Assembly: GCA_029204225.1 (NCBI GenBank)
Contig: CM055113.1
Location: 17,708,445-17,772,444 of the forward strand
DNA length: 64,000 nucleotides
Reading direction: 5' to 3'
Origin: Diphasiastrum complanatum
Lineage: Eukaryota; Streptophyta; Lycopodiopsida; Lycopodiales; Lycopodiaceae
The notes under the pieces were generated by a model. The model was not told where the DNA came from. It made no database searches and saw only the letters and a program-made list of their open reading frames with translations. Of the stretch, positions 21,812 to 34,610 are shown piece by piece (position 1 is the first letter of the stretch; each line of letters begins with the position of its first letter). Position numbers and translations under genes: made by a program.

Positions 21812-24301
21812 CTAGCTTCCAATGCTCCTAGCATAGTTTTTGCCAATAGAACTTTGATCCATCATAAGAATGATCTTCTTCCTAAGAATAGATCTCCTTT
21901 CAATGATCATGTAATGCTCAAAATAGAAACAACCATAATTGATATAGAGAATAGTGTCCACTTGGGATGCTTCACTATTTCTTACATCAATTTTACATGT
22001 AAAAATGTGACTAGAACATGAAGAATCAAATAGAATGTAAATGAAATGATTCCACCATGCTTCCAACTCTGAAATCCCTAAAAAAATACAGCAAACAAAC
22101 AATAAATGTGAGTGATCAACTTTTGCTTGCATGTCTCCTCCTCCTTTGTCCTTTGTTGCCTTGTATCCACCATGATACTCCATGAATGAGCCTCCATCTT
22201 CATCTTGCCACAAGAAACCATCAAACCTTGGAAATCCATGAGTAGGTGAGTACATAAATGATGCAAATCCAGCACCACATGACTCCATAAACCAAGTAGT
22301 TTGCACTAGTCCATCTTCAAGATCTACTTGACACAAGAAAATGACCATGAATTCACCAAAAATTGACAATCTCCAAGTATTGGCACCAAGTAGCTCAACA
22401 CTTGAGAACTTAGCCATGGATGAGTGACATAATGAGCCTCCAATAGATTCATTTCCATCAGCAAAATCAGCAAAGAATGATAGTACAAATCCAACATCAA
22501 AACAATGCTCACCAATGTAGCTAGTTTTACCATATCTTGACAATTTGCACACATCCACATGAAATTGCTCAAACATGAGATAGAACAAGTAAAGTAAACT
22601 TGAACAACACTTCCTTGCTGCTCCTTTTACCTTACTTGAGTCTTCAATATGCTGCAAAAATAGATCCATAACACCTTTGCCAATTACCTCTCCTTTGATG
22701 CTCTGGACTAGCTCCAAATTGCCAACTTCCCTTTTGACTAGTTGAAGCGCTTTGAGATCAACCTCTTGATCTTCAACTTGACCATCAAAGTCATTGAACA
22801 AAATTTGTTTTCCATATCCATTACTTGATTTTACAGCAAGATAACATCCATCCACTTGCATAGCTCCATGTACACAAGAAGATCCTCCAAAAGATGTTCC
22901 ACTCTTCATAAGAGATTGATACTCAAGATCCATTGCTTGGATTAACTCCTCTTCTTTCTTTGCTTGATCTACACTTGTAGGCTCATCCAAAGAGGTTAGG
23001 AAAGCAGCATAATTTCCAGAAACTACTTGCTTGCCCTTTTGATCATATGTGAGCCTTGAAGGTACTTGTCTTTCTCTTGATATTCTCCTTGGCTTTTGAC
23101 TTGATGAAGGTCCATCATCACCACCATCCAAAGTAGGATCCTTCTCATCAACATCAAGAATGTTAGATCCATCTACTTTACCATCAATCATGCTTGAAGA
23201 CACCTTTGGAATGTTTCCCTCATCAAAAATGACATCTCTATCAACAATCACTTTGTTAGTAGAAGGAATGTAAACCTTGTAGGCTTTACTCACCTCACTA
23301 TATCCAACAAAAATACCTCTTCTTGAAGATGGATCCTCCTTGGTCCTATCATCAAGAGTAATGTTGACATAGCATGTGCATCCAAAGGTTCTTAGAAAGT
23401 TGACACTCGGCCTCCTCTTGAATAGCATCTCAAAAGGTGTCCTTCCATCCAAAATAGCACTCGGCCACCTATTGCACAAGAAATTGGCACACAACAAAGC
23501 TTGATCCCAAAATGGTTTGTCAAGATTAGCACTTAACCTCATAGCTTTAGCACTTTCACATAAAGTCCTATTCTTCCTTTCAGACACTCTATTTTGTTGT
23601 GGGGTCCTTGATGTTGTATACTCCCTCTTGATCCCATGCTCATCACAAAAGGCCTTGAACTTGTTAGATATGTACTCACCACCTTTGTCACCTCTGAAGC
23701 ACTTGATCTTTGTGGAAAATTGGTTCTCCCTTGCATTCTTGAACTTGACAAAGACATCATACACTTCATCCTTGCTCTTTAGTAGATAGATCCAACAAAA
23801 TCTACTAAAATCATCAATGAATGTTACATACATCTTAGCTCCACTATTGTTAATTGTAGTAAATCCATGAATATCCGAATGTACAAGTTGAAAAGGCTTT
23901 GTAGATCTAGAAATAGATCTAGTATAAGGTAGTCTATGTGACTTAGACAAAGCACAAGACTCACAAACATGCTTGTCATTACTTAAGGAACTTGGAAGAC
24001 CAATCACAACCTTCTTCCTTGCCATTACCTCGAATGACTTGAAGTTGAGGTGTCCCATCCTTTTGTGCCAAACCTCTTGAATAGAAATTTGCTCCCTTGC
24101 AACACATCCAACTTGGTTAGCAATAACACAAGCATCAAGTTTGAACAACTTCCCTTGCCTTTTACCTTTTCCAATCAAGACATCCTTCCTTTTGATCAAA
24201 CAAGCATCTCCATCAAACTCCACCTTGAGGCCCTTACTTAGCATTTGACTCACACTAAGCAAATTCTTGGTAATAGATGGAATAAACAAGACATCCTCCA
24301 A
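21812..24301 (-). CDS. Integrase frame of family F copy 1 continuing into an unknown C-terminal module
   Basis: The frame is 829 residues. Residues 78-123 hold the pre-integrase finger (WHKRMGH, CESCALSKSH). Integrase-type residues follow at D143, D205 (DKGGEY) and E241, and then the typical FGCTCYVN and RRGIFVGYSE segments. Residues about 430-467 are the Copia linker (DEPTSVDQAKKEEELIQAM). From about residue 468 to the end (21,812-22,900) the sequence matches no Copia part I know. It is rich in Phe, Cys and Gly, with a FMESCGAGFASFMYSPTHGF stretch and an RNSEASQVDT stretch near residues 774-783 that also occurs, slightly changed, in the LE1 protein. The unknown part could be captured coding DNA or chance-open leader DNA. 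Confidence 0.7.
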   Translation of the reverse strand: MEDVLFIPSITKNLLSVSQMLSKGLKVEFDGDACLIKRKDVLIGKGKRQGKLFKLDACVIANQVGCVAREQISIQEVWHKRMGHLNFKSFEVMARKKVVIGLPSSLSNDKHVCESCALSKSHRLPYTRSISRSTKPFQLVHSDIHGFTTINNSGAKMYVTFIDDFSRFCWIYLLKSKDEVYDVFVKFKNARENQFSTKIKCFRGDKGGEYISNKFKAFCDEHGIKREYTTSRTPQQNRVSERKNRTLCESAKAMRLSANLDKPFWDQALLCANFLCNRWPSAILDGRTPFEMLFKRRPSVNFLRTFGCTCYVNITLDDRTKEDPSSRRGIFVGYSEVSKAYKVYIPSTNKVIVDRDVIFDEGNIPKVSSSMIDGKVDGSNILDVDEKDPTLDGGDDGPSSSQKPRRISRERQVPSRLTYDQKGKQVVSGNYAAFLTSLDEPTSVDQAKKEEELIQAMDLEYQSLMKSGTSFGGSSCVHGAMQVDGCYLAVKSSNGYGKQILFNDFDGQVEDQEVDLKALQLVKREVGNLELVQSIKGEVIGKGVMDLFLQHIEDSSKVKGAARKCCSSLLYLFYLMFEQFHVDVCKLSRYGKTSYIGEHCFDVGFVLSFFADFADGNESIGGSLCHSSMAKFSSVELLGANTWRLSIFGEFMVIFLCQVDLEDGLVQTTWFMESCGAGFASFMYSPTHGFPRFDGFLWQDEDGGSFMEYHGGYKATKDKGGGDMQAKVDHSHLLFVCCIFLGISELEAWWNHFIYILFDSSCSSHIFTCKIDVRNSEASQVDTILYINYGCFYFEHYMIIERRSILRKKIILMMDQSSIGKNYARSIGS

Positions 24302-25377
24302 ATGACATTCCTATTTGTAGAGAGAGAAATAGGAATTGTGCCAATCCCTTTGATTGCACACTCACCATCATTGGCCATGTAGATCACCTTCTTGTCATCT
24401 CCATATGCCAACAAAGAAGTGAAGTATTCTTTGTGAAAGGTCATGTGTGAACTTGCTCCACTATCAATCCACCAAGGATCTAGATCTCCATCATTAGCAA
24501 GCATACATGAAGACATCACAAAAGCATCATCATTTGCATCTTGCACATCCAAACCATCCTCATCAAGAGTAAGATTACCTTGCTTGTCTCCTTGATCTCT
24601 CTTCTTCTTGTAGCACTCACTTGCAAAGTGTCCTTTGATGTCACAATAGAAGCACTTGAGCTTTGATCTATCCTTCTTTGTGCAACTTGAAGAAGCATCC
24701 ACTTGATCTTGCCCTTTAGACCACTTGCTTTTGGTTTTGCCCTTGAATTTGCCCTTTGTGAACATAGCATCCTCTTGAAGTGTCGATGTAGATCCACCTC
24801 TTGCTTGAAGCCTATATTCCTCATTGATCAAGATCTCTTGAAGATCCATCAAACTTGGCAAAGTCTTTTGAATAGCAATACTTTGAACAATGTTAGCATG
24901 ATCATCCAACAAGCCATTAAGAATCACTTGAATAAGCTCTCCTTCCTTAATGCTTTCATCTATGCAAGCTAACTCATCATTCAATGCTTTCATTCTCAAA
25001 ACAAAAGTACTTGGACTTTCTTCATTCTTTTGCAAACAAAAAAAGATTTGCCTTCTTAGAGTCAACATTCTAGAAGTAGACTTGGATTCATAAAGCTTCT
25101 TTAATGAATTCCAAGATTCCAAAGATGATGTGCACTTACCAACTTCCTTGAGAAGTTCATTGGTAACATTCATCTTTATCATGTGTAGAGCCTTCTTGGC
25201 CCTCTTGTCATACCTCAATTGATCTTGTTGTGTTGCTGGTCTCTCCTCTAAACCTACAACAATATCCAAAACATCATTCATCTCAAGAAGTGACTCCATC
25301 CTCACTTTCCATAATGAATAGTTACTTGAGGTAGGCCTATCATTGGCTTCCAACATGACTCCAATTGAGGTTGCCAT
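24250..25377 (-). mobile_element. gag-protease region of family F copy 1
   Basis: The frame is 375 residues starting MATSIGVMLE. A Copia gag N-terminal part (NYSLWKVRMESLL) is at 19-31. The zinc knuckle C242-C245-H250-C255 (CFYCDIKGHFASEC) is followed by the protease motif WWIDSGASSHMTFH around 302-315. The start is the first Met, with the gag motif at the usual distance. Confidence 0.88.
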
Positions 25378-25640
25378 GTAGCAATGACCTGATCTTCTCT
25401 TTCAACCTATTTCAATGCACAAAGCACTCCTTTGAACAACAACAAATGCTTTAAAAAGAAATCACCAAGATTTGAAACTATCTCACAAATTCTATTCTAG
25501 CACTTATCCAAGCAAATCAACACATAGAATCATGGAATCTTGATGAAAGTTCTGAAAAAAGATTTGTGGGATAGGTAGAGGAAGTCTACATACACAAACT
25601 TTTTCTGGCAAAAAGATTGATTCTACCTATGTGTTTTGAT

Positions 25641-26341
25641 CAAAACTAGTGTTGCTTTGCATAAATGAAGTGTTTGAAGTTCTGATTTTCATTTTGAAGT
25701 TCTATTTTTCAGACTTGTAAATATGAAAATCAGATCTGAAAAGTGAAGTTTTTATTCAAACTTCATTAGCTATACCTTTCTATCTCCTAGTTTCATGAAG
25801 ATGACAATGTAGGATGGGAATGGTAGTGTAACTTTGTGCATAAAACAAGTTTTGAAATTCTGTTTTTTGTCATTTTGAAATTATGATTTTCAGACCTATA
25901 AATCTGAAAATCAGATCTGAAAATTGAACTTTTCATAAAGCTTCATTAGTTATCCATTTCTAGACACTAGTTTCTTGGTTTTGAAAATCTAGAATAGTGA
26001 GAAATGTGAAAACTTTGGTTGCTTTTGAAATGACAAATAGAATTGGAATGGGAACTTTATGTAAATATTAGCTTGGATTAGTTAATTGAAGTTTACATAA
26101 AGATTTGGTTTTCATTTTTGCTTTTGATTAAGGCAAATGTAGCTTGATGTTGTTTTCCTCTTAAGCTTGGATTAAGATTGCAAATAGTAGGCTTGGATTA
26201 AGCTTACAAACAATAAGATTGAATGAATAGAAGTAAATATTTTTTATTTGCATTGGATGTAACAATTGAAGCATTTCTATCATTCTAATTTGAGCACTTG
26301 TTGTTGTATTTGCATAATAGGAAAACACACAAGCAACCCCA
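25641..26341. repeat. Tandem duplication (about 180-bp units) before the Gypsy gag
   Basis: 25,668-25,845 and 25,846-26,000 align with each other (shared TTTTCAGAC, ATATGAAAATCAGATCTGAAAA and CTTCATTAG blocks). The sequence then continues AT-rich to the Gypsy gag start. It may be leader or LTR material of the Gypsy. No primer site was recognised. Confidence 0.5.
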
Positions 26342-29300
26342 ATGGATCAAACCAATGAAAACCCAACATTTGATCTATCAAATCCATCCAATGTGGCACA
26401 AGCTCTTGAACTTTTATACGAACAAATTCAAGCCACTAATAAGCAACTTCTTGAAACTAATCAGAGAAACCAAGACTTAGAGTCTAGGTTAGCCAATCAG
26501 AAGAAGCATGTAGTTCCACCTCCTGTAAAAGTGTTTAAGGGGGAGAAGAAGGATAGAAACTTACAAGTGGTAAGTTCTTGGCTAAATGTTTGGAACAAAT
26601 ACTTTGCCATGAACCAATTCCCCGAATCTGAGAAGTTATCCACTATCACCATGTTCCTTGAAGGAAGAGCCTTAGTTTGGTGGGATGACTTAGTTGCAAA
26701 GGGCAATCAACCTTGTACATGGGATGATTTTTGCAAGCTTTTTAGGGATTATTTTCTACCACTTTTAGATGACTATGAACACTTCCAAAAGTTGAGTCAT
26801 CTAACCATGAATAAAGGTTTGGAACAGTTTATTCAAGATTTTCATGAGTACCTGAATCCACTTTATAGTGATATTCCACCTAAGGTACAAATGTTAATGT
26901 TTATTGATGGGTTACCAAAAGATTATCATGTGGATGTTCGTAGGAACCATCCAAAAACCCTAGAAGATGCTATTAGGGATGCAAAATACTCTGATGACAC
27001 GCCTAAGCCACCTAGGGGTCAACAACCTAATGAGCAGAAAAAAGGTTTTCAATTTAAGAGAAAGGATAGGGAAGTTGTTAATGAAACACATCCCAATTCC
27101 AACAATCCTAAGAAAACCAAGAAAAACTTTAAAAACCATCATGGTGGCAATGATAAAGCTGAAGCTCGTAAAAAGAACCTGTGCTTCAAGTGCAATGGCG
27201 AGGGTCACCTTGCACGTGATTGCATCAAAAAACAAGCTTCAACCTCAGGTAATCTATCTCGAAGTAATGAGATGGATGTTTGTTTCCTTAGTTCTTTAGT
27301 TTTTGGTCCTAATAACCTTATTTGCATTTAAGGTAAAGTTAATGATCAAGTTGTTAATGTTCTTTTTGACACGGGATCCACTCATAACTTTATTAATGTA
27401 AATTTGGTGCAGACGCTAACCCTTCCTACCAGAAAAAGTGAGAAAAAATACCGTGTGACAATGGCATCAGGAAGTAATTCCGATTTGATGGATTTTATTA
27501 TTCCTGATGTAGAATTGCACATTCAGGATTATTCTGAAAACCTAGAATTCCATGTTGTTCAATTAGCTAATGTAGATATTGTTCTTGGGCAACAATGGCA
27601 TTTTGATAAGAACAAATCATTGAGAATTGATTTTGTTGAGAAATCTTTATCTTTTATGCATGAGAATTCTTTAATTAAGATCAAGGCTAGTTTAAGTGTT
27701 GACACTAAAAATGTTAACCCTTATTCTAAACAGGAACTTAATTCTATTATGCAGAATTCTGATTTTAAAGTTTATTCATGTTTTCATAATAATATCATTT
27801 GCTGCAATGATGAAGAACTTAACATAAATGCCATGAATATACCCACTGAGAACACAATAGAATTTGAAGCCTATAATGAACTTAGGCAGGAATTCAATGA
27901 TGTTTTTTTAGACCTTCCTGTAGGTTTACCACCAGAAAGGACAGTTAATCATAAAATTGACTTAATACTTGGAGCAATTCCAATTGCACAGCGTCCTTAT
28001 AGGATAAGTGCATCGGAAGAGGATGAGGTAAATAGGCAATTACATGATTACCTGAAAAAGGGGTGGGTACAACGTAGTAAGTCTCCTTGGGCATCACCAG
28101 TGGTTCTGGTGGCCAAGAAGGATGGGACTATAAGGTTTTGCGTCGACTATAAGAAATTGAACAAGGTAATTGCTAAGAATAGATATCCACTGTCACGGAT
28201 GGATGATCTAATAGACTATCTTGGTGGTGCTGGGTACTTTACCAAGATAGATTTAAGATCGGACTACCATCAGCTACGCATTAAGGCAGAAGATTTACCA
28301 AAAACTGGGTTTCGAACTCGCTTTGGTCACTACGAATTTTTGGTGTTGCCTTTTGGTTTGACCAATGCACCGACAACTTTCCAACAAATGATGAACGATT
28401 TGTTCAGGCCATATTTGGGAAGATTTGTAGTGGTATTCTTAGATGATATCCTAGTGTTCAGTAAGACTTTGGCGGAGCATAAAGAGCATCTTAGGATTGT
28501 CTTGGACATTCTAAGAAGGGAAAAGCTCTTTTCCAAGGAGTCTAAGTGTGACTTTTTTGCTAAGGAATTGTCCTACTTGGGTCATAAGATCTCCAAACGG
28601 GGGGTGGAGATTGAGGTTGATCGTATCTAAGGGTTATTGATTGGCCTATTCTCACCACAGTTCGGAAAATCAAGTCTTTATTGGGGTTTGTGGGATTTTT
28701 CCGTCGGCATATTCCCCTCGATTGGCATTTTCCCTTACCCAGGCCTTGAAAGGCTATAAGAAGCTAAGCCGGAGGGCTAAGAGTCCACTAGTGGTGTGGA
28801 CGGAGGATATGAGTAATTGTTTTGAGTTGCTTAAAAAAGTGTCACTTCAGCACCAATACTAATCATTGGCGATCCTAATAAGTCTTTTGTGGTTAGGACT
28901 GATGCCAGTGATGATGGTATTGGAGATATTTTTATGCAAGATGGACATCCTGTGGCTTATAAAAGCAAGAAATTCAATCCTGTTCAGTCTAGGTATTGTA
29001 CCTATGAGAAGGAACTATTTTCAATTGTTCATTCCTGGAAAATTTGGTGACATTATTTGTATGGAGCTAGATTTGAAGTTTTGACGGATCATCAGACTCT
29101 TCGATATTTCTATAATGCTACAGATTTAAAGGGGAGGCAAGCTAGATGGGCTGAGCTGATGCAAATCTTTGACTTTTCTATATGTTATTGTAAAGGAAGT
29201 CAAAATACTCTAGCGGATGCTTTGAGTCGGTTACCGATTATTAATCAGTTGTGCTTTACTATTATAGAATTGGAGGTGTTTCAGTCTCTTCAAGGACTAT

Positions 29301-30423
29301 ATGAGCCCGATCCTTTTTTTGGAAAGTAATGGCAACAAGTACTTTCGGGGGTCGATTAAAGTTTGCAAGATTCCTCGAATCAGGGAAAGATTGAAACAGA
29401 TTTCCTAATTCGAAACAAGATTTTGTTTCAAAAAGGAAAGGTGTGTGTATCGGAGAATGACACTGTAAGGGCCCAAATCTTGCATGAGTTTCATGATAGT
29501 CCATGCGCAGGACATCCGAGTATACAAAGAACACTTGACTTAGTTCAAAGGCAATTTTGGTGGCCTAAGATGAAAAGTCAGGTAGAGGCCTATGTACTTA
29601 AATGTACTAAGTGCCAGTTAAATAAAGCAGAGTGGCTAAAAGCTAGTGGCCTATTACATCCTTTAGATATTCCTACCGAAAAGTGGGAAAGATATCTATG
29701 GATTTTGTGATCGGACTTCCACGTACAGGGAAGGGCCACGATTCGGTTTGGGTCATTGTTGACAAACTTACAAAGTTTGCTCAATTTATCCCAACAAAAA
29801 CTACTATTAAAGCTTCAAAACTAGCTCAACTGTCTGTTGAGAAGCTTTTTTTACTGTATGGGCTGCCTTGAGATATGGTCAATGACCGTGACCCAAAATT
29901 CACTGGGAATTTTTGGCAAGCAATATTTGAAAAGTTGGAAACAACTTTAAGTTTGAGTTCTACAGATCATCCGGAATCAGACGGTCAAACGGAAAGGACC
30001 AATCAGACGATGGAGGATATGCTTCAAGCATATGTGGGCCATCGGCAGTCTGATTGGGAACAGTACCTTCCACTGGTGGAATTTGCATATAACAGTGCAA
30101 AACATTCAGCGACCGGATTCAGCCCTTTCATGCTTATGTATGGTTTTCAACCTCGATCACCAATTAGTGTGGCATGAAAAACCTACGGGTGCAAGCCACA
30201 GCTGATTTCCTTGCGGATATGCAAGAAATGTTACAACTGGCTAAAGATAGCATAAGAAGTGCCCAAGATAGGGCAAGGCACTATGCTGATCTATCTCGGA
30301 AGCACAAGGTATTCATGGTCAACGACTGGGTGTTTTTGAGAGTCCCTAGTCACTCTAGGGGCTTGAAAACTATTAAGTGTGCAAAGTTGGCGCCTAGGTA
30401 TTGTGGTCCCCATACTCCTACAG
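26342..30423 (+). mobile_element. Ty3/Gypsy polyprotein region (chromovirus-like gag-pol), family T
   Basis: The plus-strand parts in order are: gag with WLNVWNKYFAMNQFPE (26,342-27,200); zinc knuckle CFKCNGEGHLARDC (about 27,184); protease with [11 protein letters not shown] (about 27,364); RT with [10 protein letters not shown], the YHQLRIK segment and the FLDDILVFS catalytic motif (about 27,880-28,620); RNase H with the LTDHQTLRYF and QNTLADALSRL segments (about 28,860-29,260); and integrase with the H2C2 finger (HEFHDSPCAGHPS), an NDRDPKF segment and the SDGQTERTNQTMEDML segment (about 29,430-30,180). It ends in a RYCGPH module. Integrase after RNase H marks Gypsy. No LTR was recognised with certainty on either side. 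It is broken, with roughly half a dozen breaks. Confidence 0.92.
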
Positions 30424-30800
30424 CAATGCAAGTTGGGCATCACTCAAGGATGATTGTAAAAGTGTCTCAAGAGGATGCACCATCACAGCAAGCACATCAA
30501 TTCTATGGGTCAGCAAAAAGCAGAACATTATAGCTTAGTCCGTTTATGAAGCAGAATATGTTGCAACTACGAAAATGGCCAACAAAATCGCATGGCTCAG
30601 ATAGTTCCTTGACAGACTAGGTGAGAACTCCAAAGAGCCTTTGATTTTGCAGATGGATAATACTTTTGTAATACACTTGACGAAGGATCCCGTGTTTCAC
30701 TCGAGAACAAAACACGTTGCAATCAAATACCATTTGATATAGACCTAGTCACAAGAAATGAGTTGAAGACCAGCTTCACATTTACGAGTTGCTTATTTTG
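30424..30800 (+). mobile_element. Copia RNase H fragment joined to the Gypsy
   Basis: The plus-strand reading resembles the D element RNase H at 43.8-44.2 kb: LQMDNT, IHLTKDPVFHSRTKH and AIKYHLI motifs. It starts abruptly where the Gypsy integrase end stops. It is a broken fragment. Confidence 0.8.
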
Positions 30801-31189
30801 CAAAATCAAATCAACTCAATCAACCTATATCAGCTCAATATAACCTACCTAAACAAACCTCATATAATCAATTCAGATGAAGATATATCTTAACACATGA
30901 CCTAAGATCAAATATTGGATGAAATATTCAAATTGGTTCACCAACACAAACTGTTCGACTATTTTTATTAAAGTTACTTTATGTTGTTCGAATTTATTAT
31001 CCCCAAATGAATATTCATTTAAAAAAAAATTGACGATATTTTGTTCCAGAGGGTGTCTCACATTTGAGGAAGGGGACATGTCATACCATGCATTTTTTAT
31101 AGTTTTCAAAATCTCAAATATGGCAATATTATACTCTTATATGCAAGAATGCTATGCATTGTACAATGTCGAGTCGTTGACTTGGGGAT
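30801..31189. other. No gene seen
   Basis: AT-rich DNA between the Copia fragment and the tandem array, without recognisable features. Confidence 0.5.
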
Positions 31190-31995
31190 GGTCTGGTTGG
31201 AGTTGAGTTAAGCTGAGTTCAGTTGAGCTGTCAAGTCAAGTAAACTTGAGTATGCTTCATCGGCTAGTCGATGTTAATGATTGTTAGTCGAGTCAAGTTG
31301 ATTTTTTTCGAGAAAAAATGATAGGTCGAGTCAGGTCAGCGGGTTGGATATGGATCATCGGATAGTAGATGTTAAAGATAGTTAGTTAGGTTAAGTCGAA
31401 TTAGAACATTGTTTTTTAGTTTTTCTGATGGATCTCCACTTTTGGTGGTGGGTGTGATGGTTCTTTGTGGTCCGGTCTGCTGGTCGGAGTCAAGTTAAGC
31501 TAAGTTGAGTTGTGGTGTCGAAACAAGTGAACTTTAGTATGCTTCATCGGATAGTAGATGTATAAAGATGGTTAATCGAGCCAGGTTGAATTATAACTTT
31601 TTTTTTAGATTTTTCTGATGGGCCTCCACTCACCACGACAAGTGAAGACCCATCAGAACATCGTGTTGGGTCTGGTCTTGTCGGGTCGGGTGGAGTGGAG
31701 AAGGGATCGAGATCATACTTGAAGAAAAAAAAATTAGATGGGTCTCCATCCGTCGGAGATCGATCAAAACACTCTCTTTTTTCACATTTTTACTATGGGT
31801 CTCCAGCTAAAGTGGGGGTTCGAGACCCCCATCAGACTTTTGTTTTGAATTTTTTTTCTCCTGAATATATGTAGAAAATTGAAAACTCTGATGGGTCTCA
31901 ACTCGCCATGGTGTGTGAAGACCCATCTAAAATTAAAAGGGTCTCCATCCGCCAGGTAGAGACCCATTCAGAGGTAGCTAAATTGACCTGTCCCC

Positions 31996-32155
<160 letters not shown>

Positions 32156-32312
32156 AACATTCAACGTCACGATGGTCTCGAATATTTCCTAACTTTTGAG
32201 GTAGCGAAGGTCCCAAAAATTTTGGTTTTGGAGACCCAACAGAAAAGAAAAATAATATTCTGATGGTGGGCGGGTGGAGACCCATCAAAGATAGCTAAAT
32301 CGATCCATTTCA

Positions 32313-32452
<140 letters not shown>

Positions 32453-32587
32453 GAACATTCGACGTCGTGACGGTCTTGAATATTCTCTAACTTTCGAAGT
32501 GGTGAAGGTCTTGAAAATTCTGGTTTTGGAGACCCAAGAGAAAAAAATAAATCTGATGGGTCTCCACTCGTTGTGGCGGGTGGAGAC

Positions 32588-33240
32588 TGTGAGAAATTGG
32601 CAACAATCTAGCTTGGTATTTTTATGAAAGAAGTTTGTAAGTGAATCTTACATGTGTGGAGGATGTGTCCACGTGTGGAGAATTGTGAATTAATTTAAAA
32701 ATGTTGGATATAGGGGTCTTATGTTTTTTGTATCAAGCATCTAGGTGTAGGATGTTGATAGGGTCAAATTTGGTAGATGGCAAATTATCCATTTCCAATT
32801 GTAATGTCACTATGGAGTCAAAATAGAGTAGGAGGCCAAACTCGGGCCAATTAGAGTGTAGACAGGTGTAATGCTTTTGTTTGATGAAGTCTAAGAGGTC
32901 CAATAGGATTTAGAGGTGGAATGAGTGGTCCGATAGAATTTGAGATATGCTTGAAAATGGTCCAATAGAATCTAGAGGTGAATGGATCAATGATCCAATA
33001 GGATTAAGAGGTGGCAAAAGTGTGGTCCAATCATGATTGAGCATTGTGGTAGCTCATGGATCTTTTAATATCATTGTACTTCTCATTTGGATCTAATTGA
33101 TTTTGAGATTGAGTGGATTTTAAGTGTAAGTGATTTTCTAGCTTTCTCTCTCTACCCGAGAGCTATTGAAGATTTTCTCTCTCTATCTGAGGATAGTAGC
33201 TTGTTTTTACTTAGATTACTTTCGGAACACATCCCACACG
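32588..33240 (+). mobile_element. LTR-like sequence inserted at the array edge
   Basis: The stretch starts TGTGAGAAATTGGC right inside the last fold-back of the array and carries ACATGTGTGG and CACGTGTGG motifs (about 32,651 and 32,670). It shares its first bases with the family U LTR. No primer site or second copy is visible. The right end near 33,240 is inferred from the start of the next LTR. Confidence 0.5.
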
Positions 33241-33509
33241 TGTGAGTGAGAGTTGGAAGTGATTGAATGCATGTAGTAGTGCTACTCAATGAAAGAAATG
33301 CAAACTCAATAAGAACCTGATCAAACATCAAACATATGATATGATGAAGCTATTTTCCATACAAAAATAGGAAACTACTATATTTTACACGTGTGGATCC
33401 GAAAATAACATAAAATAAGCATTCTACACATAGGATTGCAAGATATCACAAATATAGTGCACCCATGGATAGATGAACACAAGAGAGCTCATGTATAAGC
33501 ATGAAGTGA

Positions 33510-33567
<58 letters not shown>

Positions 33568-34581
33568 TGTCTCTTACCACGAGTGTACAACTATATATAA
33601 TAGATCCATGACTCATCAACGATTTTGGTTTCCCCCCACCCATAACAAAAACTCTAGCATTAATGTGGACTAGATTCAATATCTCCACCATTCAAATTTT
33701 AATCTTCTAAAACTCGTGTACTACACTTTCCACACTTTCAAAATATGTTGATTCAAATGCTTTTAGACTACTATAACTTTCAAAAGTCAAACTCTAAGTC
33801 TAATATGAAAATTGGCCTCAATTATACAAATATGACCAAAATAGCAAAACTAGTTGAAATTTCTCACACTCCCTCTTCAACTAGTTTTAGCATAGACTTT
33901 GAGAACACTCCAAGTGAAGTCCTATGCTTCATAAACAAGTCTTTTACCAATGTTTTGGTAAAGATATCAGCTACACATTCCTTTGAAGAAACATGTTGAA
34001 GCTCCACCTCCTTTGCCAAGACTTGCTCCCTGACAAGGTGATATGCCACCTCAATATGCTTGCTCCTAGCATGAAAGATAGGATTGGTTGCTAGATTTTG
34101 GGCTGATAGGTTGTCACAAAAGATGACTGGGCTCTCTAAAAAATCCAGCAAGTGAAGATCCTTGATCATCCTCTTCATACATACCATCTCCTTTGTGTAA
34201 TGTGTAAGTGCGGCTTTGTACACGCCCTCAGTAGATGACAATGAGATAGTGGCTTGTTTCTTTGACCCTTATGATATAGCTCCATCACCTATGAAAATAC
34301 AATGAGCACTTATGGATTTCCTATCCATTTTATCTCCAACAAAGGACGAATCCTAAAAATGCAAACAAGTTAAGTGATAATCCCTCATACAATATGCCAA
34401 AATCTCGAGTTCCAATGATGTATCTCAAAACTCGTTTCCCTAACTTCCAATGCTCTTCACTAGGATCTTGCATAAATTGGCTCAATCTACCAAAAGAATA
34501 GCTTAGATATGGTCTTGTGATGGCTAGATAGATAAGTGAATCACCTAGCTTCCTATATATAGTAATGTCCTTGAAGGATCT
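33241..34581 (-). mobile_element. Copia family F copy 2, 3' part (LTR, RNase H, RT end)
   Basis: The LTR 33,241-33,868 matches copy 1 at 20,595-21,244 (shared GAAATGCAAACT, GTGGATCCNAAAATA and TGTATAAGCATGAA blocks) and contains a (GA)n tract at about 33,513-33,564. A purine tract (GAAGAGGGAG) precedes RNase H landmarks on the minus strand: FCDNLSAQ, HARSKHIEV and VADIFTKTL. The element is interrupted at 34,581/34,582 by the K composite and resumes at 40,377. It is broken, with several breaks. Confidence 0.85.
34577..34581. repeat. Target site duplication GATCT, left copy
   Basis: GATCT abuts the composite insertion. The same five bases follow its other end at 40,377-40,381. Confidence 0.85.
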
Positions 34582-34610
34582 TGTGAAAAGTTTTTACACT
34601 TGGTGTGTGT

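Larger units (their letters stand above)
20595..25640 (-). mobile_element. Copia element, family F copy 1
   Basis: Reading on the minus strand, the parts are gag with a CCHC knuckle, an aspartic protease (DSGASSH), the pre-integrase finger, integrase, an unrecognised 362-residue stretch, an RNase H region, a purine tract (GAAGAGGGAG) and a 3' LTR. A 5' LTR was not found; the leader fades near 25,640 where repeats before the Gypsy begin. It is a fossil with several breaks. It shares LTR and integrase sequence with the split copy at 33.2-41.8 kb. Confidence 0.88.
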
